Positions 45,718 through 56,605 of a DNA stretch of 64,000 bases are shown here, piece after piece. This DNA is from Cognaticolwellia mytili (GTDB lineage: Bacteria; Pseudomonadota; Gammaproteobacteria; Enterobacterales; Alteromonadaceae), in NCBI RefSeq assembly GCF_002104475.1, contig NZ_NBOF01000002.1, positions 62,001 to 126,000 of the forward strand, written 5' to 3'. Each line of letters begins with the position of its first letter. Position 1 is the stretch's first letter. The notes beneath the pieces were generated by a model. That model saw only the letters and a list, made by a program, of their open reading frames with translations. It searched no databases and was not told the origin of the DNA. The position numbers were made by a program, and so were the translations under genes.

Positions 45718-48411
45718 CTAAAAATCGTAGGTGTAGCTAACGCTAAATATCGTGCCGACTTCTTTCGAGCGTACGATAATATCAGATTGCGTTACTTCTT
45801 GATCTTCATCGAGTAAGTTCTTCACTTTAACTTTAATTTTGGAGTTAAAGTCAGGGTAGTAAGTGTAAACCGCATCAAGTGAGTGGAATGGCTGCTCTAA
45901 CGCATCTTCCCTACCACCAACACCTGAAGCGATAATACGTTCACCAAAGACATTATACACCAATGAGCTACTATGATTACCGTTAGCAGAGTCATAATTA
46001 AGTTGTAAATTCACCACGTACTCTGAATGCCCTGTCATGCGTTTTTTTGGGTTGGTTAAGTTACCGGCAAACGCTGGATCAATTGAGACTTCTGAGTCAC
46101 TTAAGGTGATGTTACCTGAGGTAAAGAAGCCGTCTGCTAGCCACGTTAAGTCGTGTAACCATTCTGCTTCAATGCCGTAAACTTCAGCCGTTTCACCGTT
46201 AACAAATGATAAGGTGTAATCTTCGTCACCAATGGATAAAACCGACTCAATTGGGTTGGTAATATCTTTATAAAACACACCGACAGAGTAATTATCGCCG
46301 TTATCAGCATAGTATTCATAACGGGCATCGTAGTTTTTAATTGGGCTACTTTTAAGCCCAACACGGCCGATGGTACGAATATCGGTTAGTGGGTCATAGT
46401 AGGCTACTGGCACCACTTCGCGTAAATCAGGACGAACAACCGTTTCACCGTAACCAAAGCGTATTTGATAGTCATCACCGCCAATGTAGGTAAGCGACAA
46501 CGCACTAAAGAAGTCGTCTTCTATGATGCTACCATTTTTGATTTTCTCTTCTGAAAAGAAAATATCTAAATCTTCTTTTTTGAAAATCAAACTTGAAGTT
46601 GCTAGCGACGTTTGTTTGAACTCTTCATAGCGAATACCACCACTAACACGCCATTTGCCTTGATACATCAAGTCAAAAGCACCGTAACCGGCATCTATCT
46701 TCTGGCCTGCTAAGTAATCGTCAGCGTCGGGTGCCGTTGGTTCATTAAAATCGACCAAAATACTATTGTTATCAAGTAGTTCGTCACTCAGGTAATTTGT
46801 CACGCTAAGTACGGAGTCAGCACCGGTGTTGACGGGGATTTTAATGCCGCTTTTATTATTAACGGTAAAGCTTGAGGTGCTGTAGTAACGGCCTTTATCT
46901 GAAAAGTCGTACCCAACTTTAAACTCAAGTTCGATATCTTGAAAATACAAAGGTAAAGTCACATTACCATTGTATGATTTAACGTTATCTTCTAACGATA
47001 AATATGAAAATACCGCTCGGTTGTCATCACCCGTGATATGTGAGCTTTGATACGCGCCATCGGCATAGGTATCAATAAACTTATATTTCACGTCGGTTGG
47101 AATTTCAGTTTCTGCGGTAGACTCGGTATATTGCCAATCAGCACCTAAACCTAAAAGCTTGGTAAAGGTATGCTTACCGGTGAACTGCATAATTTTAAGT
47201 GAACGTTCTTCATAGTTAAGTTCATGCAAACGCTGCGCTTGGCCATTACCATAAATGGTATCGACGGTACTGCCGTTCGGGCTTTCGATAACACCAATAA
47301 CACTTTCGTCTTCATTATCTTCTAAGTAAATATTACTCCAAGACAATTCATGATTATCCAGTTTATAACCGAGATTAAATACTGCACTTAAGCGCTCATT
47401 TCCAGTGGTAACTTGCGAGTTTTTTACGGTGTTATAACAAGCGTTTGCAATTTGTTCATCATTGAGTAGCGTTTCACTACAGTCATCAGAAAAGTTTTCG
47501 CTGACTACCGCTGATTTTTTGTTAGTGAATTGCCATTTGTTATCGTATGAAACCGCAGCCAAGAAGCCTATTTGACCGCCAAAATAACTTTCGTCAAACG
47601 AGTTACCTATTGAGGCCTTTACGTTATATGTAGGGTCAAGTGAGTCGTCTTTCATCACCATATTACGTGGCAATGACTTTAATAAACCTTGGTTAATAGT
47701 TTGCGCTTGTTCACCACGCGTGGCGGCATCGGTATCAACCAAGTTATCTTTTAAAATAATATTACGGGGCGAAAAATCACCTTTGTATTGGCTAATGGCA
47801 TCTTTAAGTTCATTAGGTAGGCCATTGCCTTGGCGGTTGTAGGTAAAACCGTCTTGTGAATTCTCATCATAAGCTAAACCGACTTCAACACTGGCGACAA
47901 AATCTTTAGGGACTGATTTTGTTCGAATGTCGATAGCACCACCGCCAAACGCCGCAGGCATAGACGGTGAATAGGCTTTTTGTACTGATAAGCTTTCAAT
48001 AATGCTCGCGGGGAATAAATCAAGCGGTACCACATTTCGAGTTAAGTCAGGGCTTGGAATATTTGCGCCGTTTAACCGTACGCTTGAATAGCGTTCGCCT
48101 AAACCACGTACATAGATAAACTTACCGTCAACTAACGTTAAGCCCGTCACTCGTCGTAATGCGGCGGCGGCATCACTATCACCCGTTTTTGAAATTTGGT
48201 CTGCACCTAAAATATCAGCAACAAACGCCTGGCTGCGTCGTTCTTCTATAACGGCGGCCGCACTGCCCTGTAATCGAGTTGCTTTAACTACAACCTCTTC
48301 CATTACATCGTTCTCTTCGGGTGTGCCTTGTGCAATTACGTTGGAAGTTTGGGCAAGTAGTGCCAGCCCCACGGCAAAAGAAACTCTTTTAAGTCTATGT
48401 TGAGTTGTCAT
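45718..48411 (-). CDS. TonB-dependent outer-membrane receptor with RGLGERY plug
   Basis: 897 aa. A signal peptide (about 1-28) is followed by a TonB box-like VMEEVVVKA and a plug with YVRGLGERYSSVRLNGANIP and YSPSMPAAFGGGAIDIRTK; the long beta-barrel ends SYTYDF. This subfamily is common in Alteromonadales and is not a siderophore type. It lies 78 bases downstream of a surface lipoprotein gene that is probably its partner. The substrate is unknown; Pho-box-like sites upstream suggest a phosphorus compound, which is inference. Confidence 0.88.
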   Translation of the reverse strand: MTTQHRLKRVSFAVGLALLAQTSNVIAQGTPEENDVMEEVVVKATRLQGSAAAVIEERRSQAFVADILGADQISKTGDSDAAAALRRVTGLTLVDGKFIYVRGLGERYSSVRLNGANIPSPDLTRNVVPLDLFPASIIESLSVQKAYSPSMPAAFGGGAIDIRTKSVPKDFVASVEVGLAYDENSQDGFTYNRQGNGLPNELKDAISQYKGDFSPRNIILKDNLVDTDAATRGEQAQTINQGLLKSLPRNMVMKDDSLDPTYNVKASIGNSFDESYFGGQIGFLAAVSYDNKWQFTNKKSAVVSENFSDDCSETLLNDEQIANACYNTVKNSQVTTGNERLSAVFNLGYKLDNHELSWSNIYLEDNEDESVIGVIESPNGSTVDTIYGNGQAQRLHELNYEERSLKIMQFTGKHTFTKLLGLGADWQYTESTAETEIPTDVKYKFIDTYADGAYQSSHITGDDNRAVFSYLSLEDNVKSYNGNVTLPLYFQDIELEFKVGYDFSDKGRYYSTSSFTVNNKSGIKIPVNTGADSVLSVTNYLSDELLDNNSILVDFNEPTAPDADDYLAGQKIDAGYGAFDLMYQGKWRVSGGIRYEEFKQTSLATSSLIFKKEDLDIFFSEEKIKNGSIIEDDFFSALSLTYIGGDDYQIRFGYGETVVRPDLREVVPVAYYDPLTDIRTIGRVGLKSSPIKNYDARYEYYADNGDNYSVGVFYKDITNPIESVLSIGDEDYTLSFVNGETAEVYGIEAEWLHDLTWLADGFFTSGNITLSDSEVSIDPAFAGNLTNPKKRMTGHSEYVVNLQLNYDSANGNHSSSLVYNVFGERIIASGVGGREDALEQPFHSLDAVYTYYPDFNSKIKVKVKNLLDEDQEVTQSDIIVRSKEVGTIFSVSYTYDF

Positions 48412-48444
48412 TTTTAAATCCTGCTCTCAAATCAAGTCATTTAA

Positions 48445-48468
48445 AAGGCGTAGGATTAGCTACGCCTT
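48445..48468 (-). terminator. Intercistronic hairpin between lipoprotein and TonB receptor genes
   Basis: 9-bp arms (48445-48453 and 48460-48468) with a 6-base loop; on the minus strand TTTT follows. It may be an attenuator or RNA-stability stem giving more lipoprotein than receptor. Confidence 0.55.
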
Positions 48469-48489
48469 ATTAGCTAAATAAGCGTTTAA

Positions 48490-50127
48490 TTAGTCTTGAT
48501 CTGCTGCGGTAACCGCGGCTTCAACCCATTTATACCAATCTGAGTTTGTGTCATTTTCAGATACGGCGCCGATGTAATTACCCGCTTGGAAAAAAGCATC
48601 TAAGCCTGATAAGTCATTTGCCGTTATCGTGATATCAGCTGAATCAACATCAGTTGCAAAGGCATTGGCAAGTACACTTGATGTGCTAGAAATACGTTGG
48701 CTTGTAGCGCTATTATCAAACCAGTCAGCTTTTGCTGTACCTGTTAATGCTACAGGCTCTTTACCTGAAATAAATGTTTGCTCACCTTTAAATTCATTAA
48801 TACACGCCATCACAGAGTTTGAGAACGATACGGAATCAACATTGATTTCGCCATCAGACTTATGCTCGATACAGTTAGTACCATTAGCACCTTCTGTTTT
48901 AACAATTAAGGTGTTGTAGTACATTGATTTAATCGCATCATCGAATTTAAAAGCTTGTGATGGGTCGTCATCGCGCACTGAACTACCGTCAGTTGTTATA
49001 ACCGTTACGTTTGCAAACGTTGGGTTTGAGGTTGGTGCTTGTGAGTATTCTGCCCCGCCATTTTTTTCACCGTCAGTTTCAAAACCGTTGTTACCCATAA
49101 ATACATCTGAGCCTGCAGGAATGGTCACACCGTCAACAATCACATCGCTTTTAGTTTTAACTGTTCCGTGCTTAACAAATATGTATTGGCCGTTACCCTG
49201 CCAACCAGCGTCAACATCAATGGCGTCATCTTGAGTATCTGTTACCACAATATGGCTAATATCTGCAGCGCCACCGAAGAATTCAATACCGTCATCAAAG
49301 CCTTGATGAATATGAATATAGTCAAATGCTGAACCTGAGCCAACAGCATTCAATGTTAGTGAGTTAAGGTCATCACCTTCACCACCTGAACGTGGACCTG
49401 AGCCTGCGTACCAAATGTTAGCAAATTCAATAGTACCACTACTGTCAGCATTGTTATTACCACCAAAGTAGCTGGTAACACCTTCTGTTGTTACGTTACA
49501 TGTACTTGCCGCACGTTGTGCATCAGTACATTGGTTAGTAATACCAAAACCATTAATGATAATGCCGCCCCAGTCGGCAAACTGAGCACCGTTACCGACA
49601 ACATCTAAACGGTCGTAGGCATTAGCAGAAGTAAAGGTAATAGGTTTTTCTAAAGTGCCGATAGCATTAATTTTTGCGCCACGGCCAATACGAATAATGG
49701 CTTCACCGGAAGTAAACGCTAAATTGGCTCCTTCAACAACAGTTAACGTTGGGCCATTAGCCGCAATAGTACAACCTGTAGTAGTGTCACAGTCTTTACC
49801 CATTAACAGGGCGCCATTGAAAACGTGAACACCGTCATTAGGTAATTCATTGAATGTTAAGTCTGTTTCTATTTCGATATTTTTACTAGCAAATGCGGCA
49901 GTGTAATTACAATCGCGACCGTCGTACGAACCTTGTAATTCGCCGCGTGTTGCACATGGATTAGTATCACCACTATTGCCGCCACCGTCGGTGTTGTTTG
50001 AGTTATTGGTACTATTATCAACACTGTTATCATTTACGGTTGGCTCAATTTTGATATCGCCACCACAACCAACTAAAGCGATAGCACTTGCAATTACACT
50101 TACTTTAAATAGATTTTTGATACTCAT
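48490..50127 (-). CDS. Surface lipoprotein with beta-helix-like repeats, partner of TonB receptor
   Basis: 545 aa. The signal ends with a lipobox ALVGC (Cys21). A low-complexity Asn/Ser/Gly linker (about 30-57) leads to a long domain with repeated short strands, Asp/Asn-rich loops and WGGIIINGFG, IEFANIWYAGSG and GIEFFGGAADISHIVVTD, suggesting a right-handed beta-helix. Several Cys pairs may form disulfides. It is first in the operon with the RGLGERY receptor, so it probably acts as a substrate-capturing surface protein, by analogy with SusD-like pairs but with a different fold. Confidence 0.75.
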   Translation of the reverse strand: MSIKNLFKVSVIASAIALVGCGGDIKIEPTVNDNSVDNSTNNSNNTDGGGNSGDTNPCATRGELQGSYDGRDCNYTAAFASKNIEIETDLTFNELPNDGVHVFNGALLMGKDCDTTTGCTIAANGPTLTVVEGANLAFTSGEAIIRIGRGAKINAIGTLEKPITFTSANAYDRLDVVGNGAQFADWGGIIINGFGITNQCTDAQRAASTCNVTTEGVTSYFGGNNNADSSGTIEFANIWYAGSGPRSGGEGDDLNSLTLNAVGSGSAFDYIHIHQGFDDGIEFFGGAADISHIVVTDTQDDAIDVDAGWQGNGQYIFVKHGTVKTKSDVIVDGVTIPAGSDVFMGNNGFETDGEKNGGAEYSQAPTSNPTFANVTVITTDGSSVRDDDPSQAFKFDDAIKSMYYNTLIVKTEGANGTNCIEHKSDGEINVDSVSFSNSVMACINEFKGEQTFISGKEPVALTGTAKADWFDNSATSQRISSTSSVLANAFATDVDSADITITANDLSGLDAFFQAGNYIGAVSENDTNSDWYKWVEAAVTAADQD

Positions 50128-50188
50128 TTCGGTTCTGCTCCGCAGATTTATTATTAAAAAATTTGCGATAATAGTACGGAGCGAAAAT

Positions 50189-50248
50189 GACAGAATTGTT
50201 GAAATAATATGTAGTTTTTGTTTCAGTAACTTGACGGGACGATGACAA
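50189..50248. promoter_or_regulatory. Candidate Pho-box-like sites upstream of lipoprotein-TonB receptor operon
   Basis: On the minus strand TTGTCATCGTCCCGTCAA (complement of 50231-50248) has TGTCA and CGTCA 11 bp apart, the Pho-box geometry. A second TGACA/TGAAA pair, also 11 bp apart, starts at 50189. They lie about 62-121 bases before the start codon. The match is degenerate. Confidence 0.4.
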
Positions 50249-50433
50249 TAATAAGTTAGAAATATTACAATCGTTCATGGGGTGTTATATATACGATGGT
50301 GTGCAAGGGGGAACAATAAAATAAAGCGCTGTTGGTGGTTTTTTAGAAAAATATTATTGGCTCACTTGCTATCTTGATTTAGGTTATTTGAGGAGCATCG
50401 TCACTCTTTACCACTTTTGGCATCATGACATTG
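50249..50433. other. Intergenic stretch without recognised features
   Basis: About 185 bases between the operator-like sites and the hairpin repeats. Nothing recognised. Confidence 0.4.
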
Positions 50434-50541
50434 CCTACACGGATGTAGGTACTTAGCTTTTGTCTGGAACAAAAAAGCTGACCATTCATCGACGTGCATG
50501 GATGCACTAATGCCGTGAAGCCATGGATGGCTAAGAACGGC
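50434..50541. repeat. GG-loop hairpin repeat, copy 1
   Basis: Three small palindromes occur: 50434-50449 (loop CGGA), 50494-50507 (GTGCAT-GG-ATGCAC) and 50519-50532 (AGCCAT-GG-ATGGCT). They are followed by AAGAACGGCC. The last two and their spacer (TAATGCCGTGA) correspond to the repeats at 62339-62623, with different but complementary arm bases. The copy runs directly into the secF terminator. Confidence 0.75.
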
Positions 50542-50587
50542 CTGAATATAAAAAGCCGAGCAAAGTTGCTCGGCTTTTTATATTCAG
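50542..50587. terminator. Terminator of sec operon
   Basis: 22-bp perfect arms (50542-50563 and 50566-50587) around a 2-base loop, with a GCCGAGC core and A/T tracts. The left half up to GCCGAGC is identical to the napC terminator at 62631. Confidence 0.93.
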
Positions 50588-50621
50588 TAAATGATCAATT
50601 GAACAAATTATTTACTACTGG

Positions 50622-51569
50622 TTACGGTGTCATTTCTTCTTGATCCGCGCCTTCTTTTTCAATCACTTCAGGAATTAAGTCTTCTTTTGAAATACCTAAT
50701 GCTAATGCAATTGAGCTAGCAACGTAAACTGAAGAGTAGGTACCAACAAATACACCTAATAATAATGCCGTAGCAAAACCATGTATTAGTGCGCCACCTT
50801 GAAAGAACAAGGCTGCTAATACTAATAAAGTTGTTATTGAAGTAATAACAGTACGTGACAAGGTTTGTGTTAAAGAAATATTAATCACTTCTTCCGGACC
50901 ACCTACACGTATTTTTCTAAAGTTTTCTCGAATACGATCCGAGACAACAATAGTATCATTAAGCGAGTAACCTATTACCGCTAATATTGCCGCGAGTACC
51001 GTTAAATCGAACTCTAGTTGCAACACCGAGAATAAACCTAAGGTCAGTAATACATCGTGAAATAACGCGATAACAGAGCCTAAAGCAAAGCGCCATTCAA
51101 AACGAAAAGCAACATAAACGAGTATACAGATAAGGGCTGTTAGCATCGCTAAACCGCCCTGCTCTGCTAGTTCATCACCAACACTAGCGCCAACAAACTC
51201 AATACGACGCATATCGATTTTATCGCCAGTGCCCGATTGAAGAATATCAAGCACTTGGTTACCAAGCATCTCTGCTTTTACACCTTCACGAGTTGCAAGG
51301 CGAATAACCACATCACGGCTTGAGCCATAAAATTTAACCACAGCATCATCAAAACCATTAGTTTCCATGATTGCGCGAATTTTATTCAAATCAGCCGTTT
51401 GCTCAAAGCCAACTTCAATTAAGGTACCGCCTGTAAAATCTAAACCAAAGTTAAGTTTGTTAGTTGCCAACGAAAAAACCGAAGCTAACATAAGTACGAT
51501 ACTTAACAATAGAGCTACCTTACGGTAACTCATAAAGGCAACAGTATCTTTTAATTGTAATATTTGCAT
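50622..51569 (-). CDS. secF: Protein translocase subunit SecF
   Basis: 315 aa. Together with SecD and YajC it uses the proton motive force to finish Sec-dependent export. There are six membrane helices with a periplasmic domain after helix 1; GLDFTGGTLIEVGF and the VIGYSLNDTIVVSDRIREN motif are diagnostic. Last gene of queA-tgt-yajC-secD-secF, 12 bases after secD. Confidence 0.97.
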   Translation of the reverse strand: MQILQLKDTVAFMSYRKVALLLSIVLMLASVFSLATNKLNFGLDFTGGTLIEVGFEQTADLNKIRAIMETNGFDDAVVKFYGSSRDVVIRLATREGVKAEMLGNQVLDILQSGTGDKIDMRRIEFVGASVGDELAEQGGLAMLTALICILVYVAFRFEWRFALGSVIALFHDVLLTLGLFSVLQLEFDLTVLAAILAVIGYSLNDTIVVSDRIRENFRKIRVGGPEEVINISLTQTLSRTVITSITTLLVLAALFFQGGALIHGFATALLLGVFVGTYSSVYVASSIALALGISKEDLIPEVIEKEGADQEEMTP

Positions 51570-51581
51570 AATATTGAAGCC

Positions 51582-53432
51582 CTATATAGACAGTTTATCG
51601 AGACGTTTACCGCCCCAAACAGCATTAACGACGGTACGAGTACCGACAACAGCTGTAAACATTGACGTAAGAATACCGATTGATAATGTTATCGCGAAAC
51701 CTTTGATAGGCCCTGTACCAACAGCAAATAGAATCAATGCGGCAATTAAGGTGGTGATGTTAGCATCAATAATTGTCGAAAATGCTGCATCATAACCTTG
51801 GTGAATTGATTGCTGAATTGATTTACCTTCACGAATTTCTTCACGTATACGTTCAAAAATAAGTACGTTGGCGTCAACTGCCATACCGACGGTTAATACA
51901 ATACCGGCCATACCAGGTAACGTTAATGCCGCACCTCCTGGCATCATTGACATAACACCAATAATCATCACTAAGTTTGCGCCTAACGCTAAGTTGGCAA
52001 CTATGCCAAAAGCTCGGTAATAAACCAGCATGAATAAGAATACTAAGCCAAAACCTAACATAATAGCTTGAAAACCCAACTGTACGTTTTCAGCACCTAA
52101 TGTTGGACCAACAGTACGCTCTTCTACAATTTGAATTGGTGCAACTAAAGCACCTGCTCGAAGTAATAATGCTAAGTTATGTGCTTCAGCTTGACTACCA
52201 GCACCAGTAATACGGAAAGTTTTACCTAAGCGCGCTTGAATAGTGGCAACACTGATCACTTCTTCAACTTTTTCGAAGATAGTATTACCTTCTGAATCGA
52301 CGCGATCAGTTGGCTTAAATTCGATAAATACTGTCGCCATAGGCTTACCAATATTACTTTTGGTGTTGCTTGACATTTTGTTACCGCCAGCAGAATCTAA
52401 AGTAATATTAACTTGTGGTCGGCTATATTCATCAAAACTTGAACCAGCGTCAACAATATGATCACCAGTAAGCATCACACGTTTTTTCAACAACACAGGT
52501 TGACCGTTACGTTCTTTTAATAATTGTGAGCTACCTGGAACTCGGCCGTTAAGCGCCGCACCTAAATCGCCTTCAGTATCAACTAAACGAAATTCAATGG
52601 TTGCCGTAGCACTTAAAATTTCTTTTGCTTTCGCAGTATCTTGAACACCCGGTAATTCAATAACAATGTGCTTTTTACCTTGGCGTTGTACTAATGGCTC
52701 AGCAACACCTAGTTCGTTAACACGGTTACGAATAATAGTAATGTTTTGTTGCAGTGCATACTCGCGAGTTTCTTTTAGTTTTTGCTCAGTCATGCTTGCT
52801 GATAATGTTAAGTTACCTTCATTACTAACAAACAATAAATCACGATTTTGCTTTGAAAGAAAAGTTTCTGCTTTTTCTAAGTCTTCAGCATTACGAAATT
52901 GCACATTGATGCTATCGTTAGTATTTTTCACTGAACGGTAACGTATTTTTTCGCCACGTAAGCCTGTGCGGAAATCATCAACTAAGCTTTTTTGTACCTT
53001 AACGATAGCTTCCTGCATGTTAACTTCCATTAGGAAGCTAACACCACCACTTAAATCTAAACCTAACTTCATTGGCGTACCGCCAATACTTGCTAACCAT
53101 GAAGGTGTTGCTGGAGTCAGGTTTAAAGCGACTGAATACTCTTCGCCCATAATGTCATCAAGTAAATCACGTGCTTTAAGCTGCTCTTCAGTGTTCTTAA
53201 AACGCGCTAACACTTGACCTTTTTCCATCGCGATATTCGCGTAAGAAATATTGTTTTCGTCTAAGTGTGACTTAACTGTATCTAAAGTTGCTGCGGTTGT
53301 TTCTACGCCACGTAAGCCAGAAAGTTGTACTGCAGGGTCTTCAGGATATAGGTTTGGCGACGCATAGATTGCACCAATGGCGACTATAAATAGCACCATT
53401 AATGACTTCCATAATGGATATTTGTTTAACAC
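51582..53432 (-). CDS. secD: Protein translocase subunit SecD
   Basis: 616 aa. Helix 1 at the N-terminus is followed by the large periplasmic P1 domain with [15 protein letters not shown] and [17 protein letters not shown], then five membrane helices with [15 protein letters not shown], the RND-type proton-relay region. Length and motifs are normal. It is preceded at 172 bases by yajC. Confidence 0.97.
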   Translation of the reverse strand: MLNKYPLWKSLMVLFIVAIGAIYASPNLYPEDPAVQLSGLRGVETTAATLDTVKSHLDENNISYANIAMEKGQVLARFKNTEEQLKARDLLDDIMGEEYSVALNLTPATPSWLASIGGTPMKLGLDLSGGVSFLMEVNMQEAIVKVQKSLVDDFRTGLRGEKIRYRSVKNTNDSINVQFRNAEDLEKAETFLSKQNRDLLFVSNEGNLTLSASMTEQKLKETREYALQQNITIIRNRVNELGVAEPLVQRQGKKHIVIELPGVQDTAKAKEILSATATIEFRLVDTEGDLGAALNGRVPGSSQLLKERNGQPVLLKKRVMLTGDHIVDAGSSFDEYSRPQVNITLDSAGGNKMSSNTKSNIGKPMATVFIEFKPTDRVDSEGNTIFEKVEEVISVATIQARLGKTFRITGAGSQAEAHNLALLLRAGALVAPIQIVEERTVGPTLGAENVQLGFQAIMLGFGLVFLFMLVYYRAFGIVANLALGANLVMIIGVMSMMPGGAALTLPGMAGIVLTVGMAVDANVLIFERIREEIREGKSIQQSIHQGYDAAFSTIIDANITTLIAALILFAVGTGPIKGFAITLSIGILTSMFTAVVGTRTVVNAVWGGKRLDKLSI

Positions 53433-53596
53433 AATATCATCCTATTTTCTTTTAACTCGCTTTAATTCAACAACGTATTTAACAACGCAAAATCAAAGTG
53501 AAATTCATAAATATTTCATTGTTATAGTTACGCAAAAGTGCCAATTGACAAATTATCAAGCAGCACTTTCAATGTAACTATGTAGCTAAAACAATA

Positions 53597-53616
53597 AAGT
53601 CTCCTTATAGAGACTT
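53597..53616 (-). terminator. Possible attenuator at the yajC 3' end
   Basis: 7-bp stem (53597-53603 and 53610-53616) overlapping the yajC stop codon, followed on the minus strand by TTATTGTTTT. Could reduce read-through into secDF. Confidence 0.45.
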
Positions 53617-53940
53617 CATTGTGCCTTTTGGTAATACCGCGTTAATAGCACCTTTTTGCACTGTAACCTCGGTACCTTCAGCAATGCTTACTACGATAAA
53701 GTCTTTTTCATCAGAAACTTTAACAATTTTACCAACAATGCCACCTTGTGTTAATACTTCATCACCTTTCGACAATTCAGACATCAAGCTCTTGTGCTCT
53801 TTTACACGCTTAGCTTGTGGACGGTAAATCATAAAATAAAACACTAAACCAAATACCGCTAACATAATTAACATTGAAGTTCCGTCAGCTGATTGAGCAG
53901 GTGCTGCAGCGGCGTGGGCTTGGCTAATAAATAAACTCAT
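53605..53940 (-). CDS. yajC: Sec translocon accessory subunit YajC
   Basis: 111 aa. A single membrane helix at about 22-42 (MLIMLAVFGLVFYFMIYRPQ) and a cytoplasmic SH3-like tail with GDEVLTQGGIVGKIVKV. It is an auxiliary component of SecDF. It follows tgt by 80 bases. Confidence 0.97.
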   Translation of the reverse strand: MSLFISQAHAAAAPAQSADGTSMLIMLAVFGLVFYFMIYRPQAKRVKEHKSLMSELSKGDEVLTQGGIVGKIVKVSDEKDFIVVSIAEGTEVTVQKGAINAVLPKGTMKSL

Positions 53941-54020
53941 AAATTCCTCTTATTATTTTCTCTAATTAGGTGTTCTAATTAATGCTTTTTGTAAATGGTG
54001 AATGTAAACCGGTTAAAGTT

Positions 54021-55193
<1,173 letters not shown>

Positions 55194-55331
55194 CTATCCT
55201 TCACCAACTAGCGAAACAGGCTAGCAGCTCTTTCGTGTTAACAACTAGAGGTGCTAGTTGCTGATAATCTTTCAATTGGGTATCTATAAATTTTCGAGCT
55301 TAATCTTTTAATCTGTTAATCTTTTATTTTC

Positions 55332-56381
55332 TTAGCATTTTGCTTTTTTAGTTAAGAACATCGCGTCACCATAACTAAAAAACCTGTATTGCTTAGCAAC
55401 TGCGTGTTTATAAGCTGTGATAATATTATCGTAGCCAGAAAAGGCACTAACTAACATCAATAAGGTTGATTCTGATAAATGAAAATTAGTCACTAACGCG
55501 TCGACTATTTGAAATTCGTAGCCTGGAGTGATAAAAATATCGGTATCTCCATAATACTCACCAAATTCCTTGTTCTGATTCTTAGCAATTTTGGCTGCAC
55601 TTTCTAAAGAGCGCACGGAAGTGGTGCCAACAGCAATAACTTTACCGCCATTGGCTTTGGTTTGATTAATTTGTTCGACAACTTCAATTGGTACTTCAAT
55701 ATATTCAGCATGCATAACGTGATCGGCAATTTCATCAACTTTTACTGGTTGAAAGGTGCCTGCGCCCACATGCAAAGTAACAAAAGCGAAATTAACGCCT
55801 TTGGCTTTAAGTTGTGCCATCATTTCATTATCAAAGTGTAAACCTGCCGTAGGCGCTGCTACCGCACCTGGTTTTTCGTTATAAACCGTTTGATAGCGTT
55901 CACGATCGCTATCTTCATCAGGTCGGTCAATATATGGCGGTAATGGCATATGGCCAATTTCATCTAAGACTGTAAGTACTGACTTTTCACCATGAAATTT
56001 AAGTTCAAATAAAGCATCGTGTCTTGCGACCATAGTCGCTTTAACTTCACCTTCAAGTAAAATTTCACTGCCTGGTTTAGGTGATTTGCTACAGCGAATA
56101 TGCGCAAGCACTCGATTTTCATCCAATAAACGTTCAACCAGTACTTCTAGCTTGCCACCACTGGCTTTTTGGCCAAACAGGCGTGCAGGAATAACGCGGG
56201 TATTGTTAAATACTAACAAATCTCCTGGCTCAATATGGTCAATCAAGTCAGTAAAGGTCTCATCAGTAATTGTGCCACTATCACCATTCATCGCCATCAA
56301 GCGGCTAGCTGAACGATCGGCTTTTGGATAACGAGCGATAAGCTCTTCGGGTAATTCAAATGAAAAATCGGCTACGCGCAT
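55332..56381 (-). CDS. queA: S-adenosylmethionine:tRNA ribosyltransferase-isomerase
   Basis: Converts preQ1 in tRNA to epoxyqueuosine using the ribosyl group of SAM. 349 aa, normal length. Motifs include [23 protein letters not shown] and [17 protein letters not shown]. It is the first gene of the leftward queA-tgt-yajC-secD-secF cluster and is divergent from aceK. Confidence 0.97.
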   Translation of the reverse strand: MRVADFSFELPEELIARYPKADRSASRLMAMNGDSGTITDETFTDLIDHIEPGDLLVFNNTRVIPARLFGQKASGGKLEVLVERLLDENRVLAHIRCSKSPKPGSEILLEGEVKATMVARHDALFELKFHGEKSVLTVLDEIGHMPLPPYIDRPDEDSDRERYQTVYNEKPGAVAAPTAGLHFDNEMMAQLKAKGVNFAFVTLHVGAGTFQPVKVDEIADHVMHAEYIEVPIEVVEQINQTKANGGKVIAVGTTSVRSLESAAKIAKNQNKEFGEYYGDTDIFITPGYEFQIVDALVTNFHLSESTLLMLVSAFSGYDNIITAYKHAVAKQYRFFSYGDAMFLTKKAKC

Positions 56382-56605
56382 GATAATTTTATTAGTTTAA
56401 AAAGTGAAAAAACGCGTAATTTTAGTGCTGCATGCCACTAATAGCAAGCAATAACTGATAAAACTACACGAGAATTAAGAGCAAAATTTATTCACTAATG
56501 CTAAAGCGCTATCACCATGGTTAATAGTGACTATAATTTAAAAACAATCACTTAAAACAACCATTTTGGCGTATGCTGAAATCAAACTTTTTAATAGGTA
56601 AGCCC

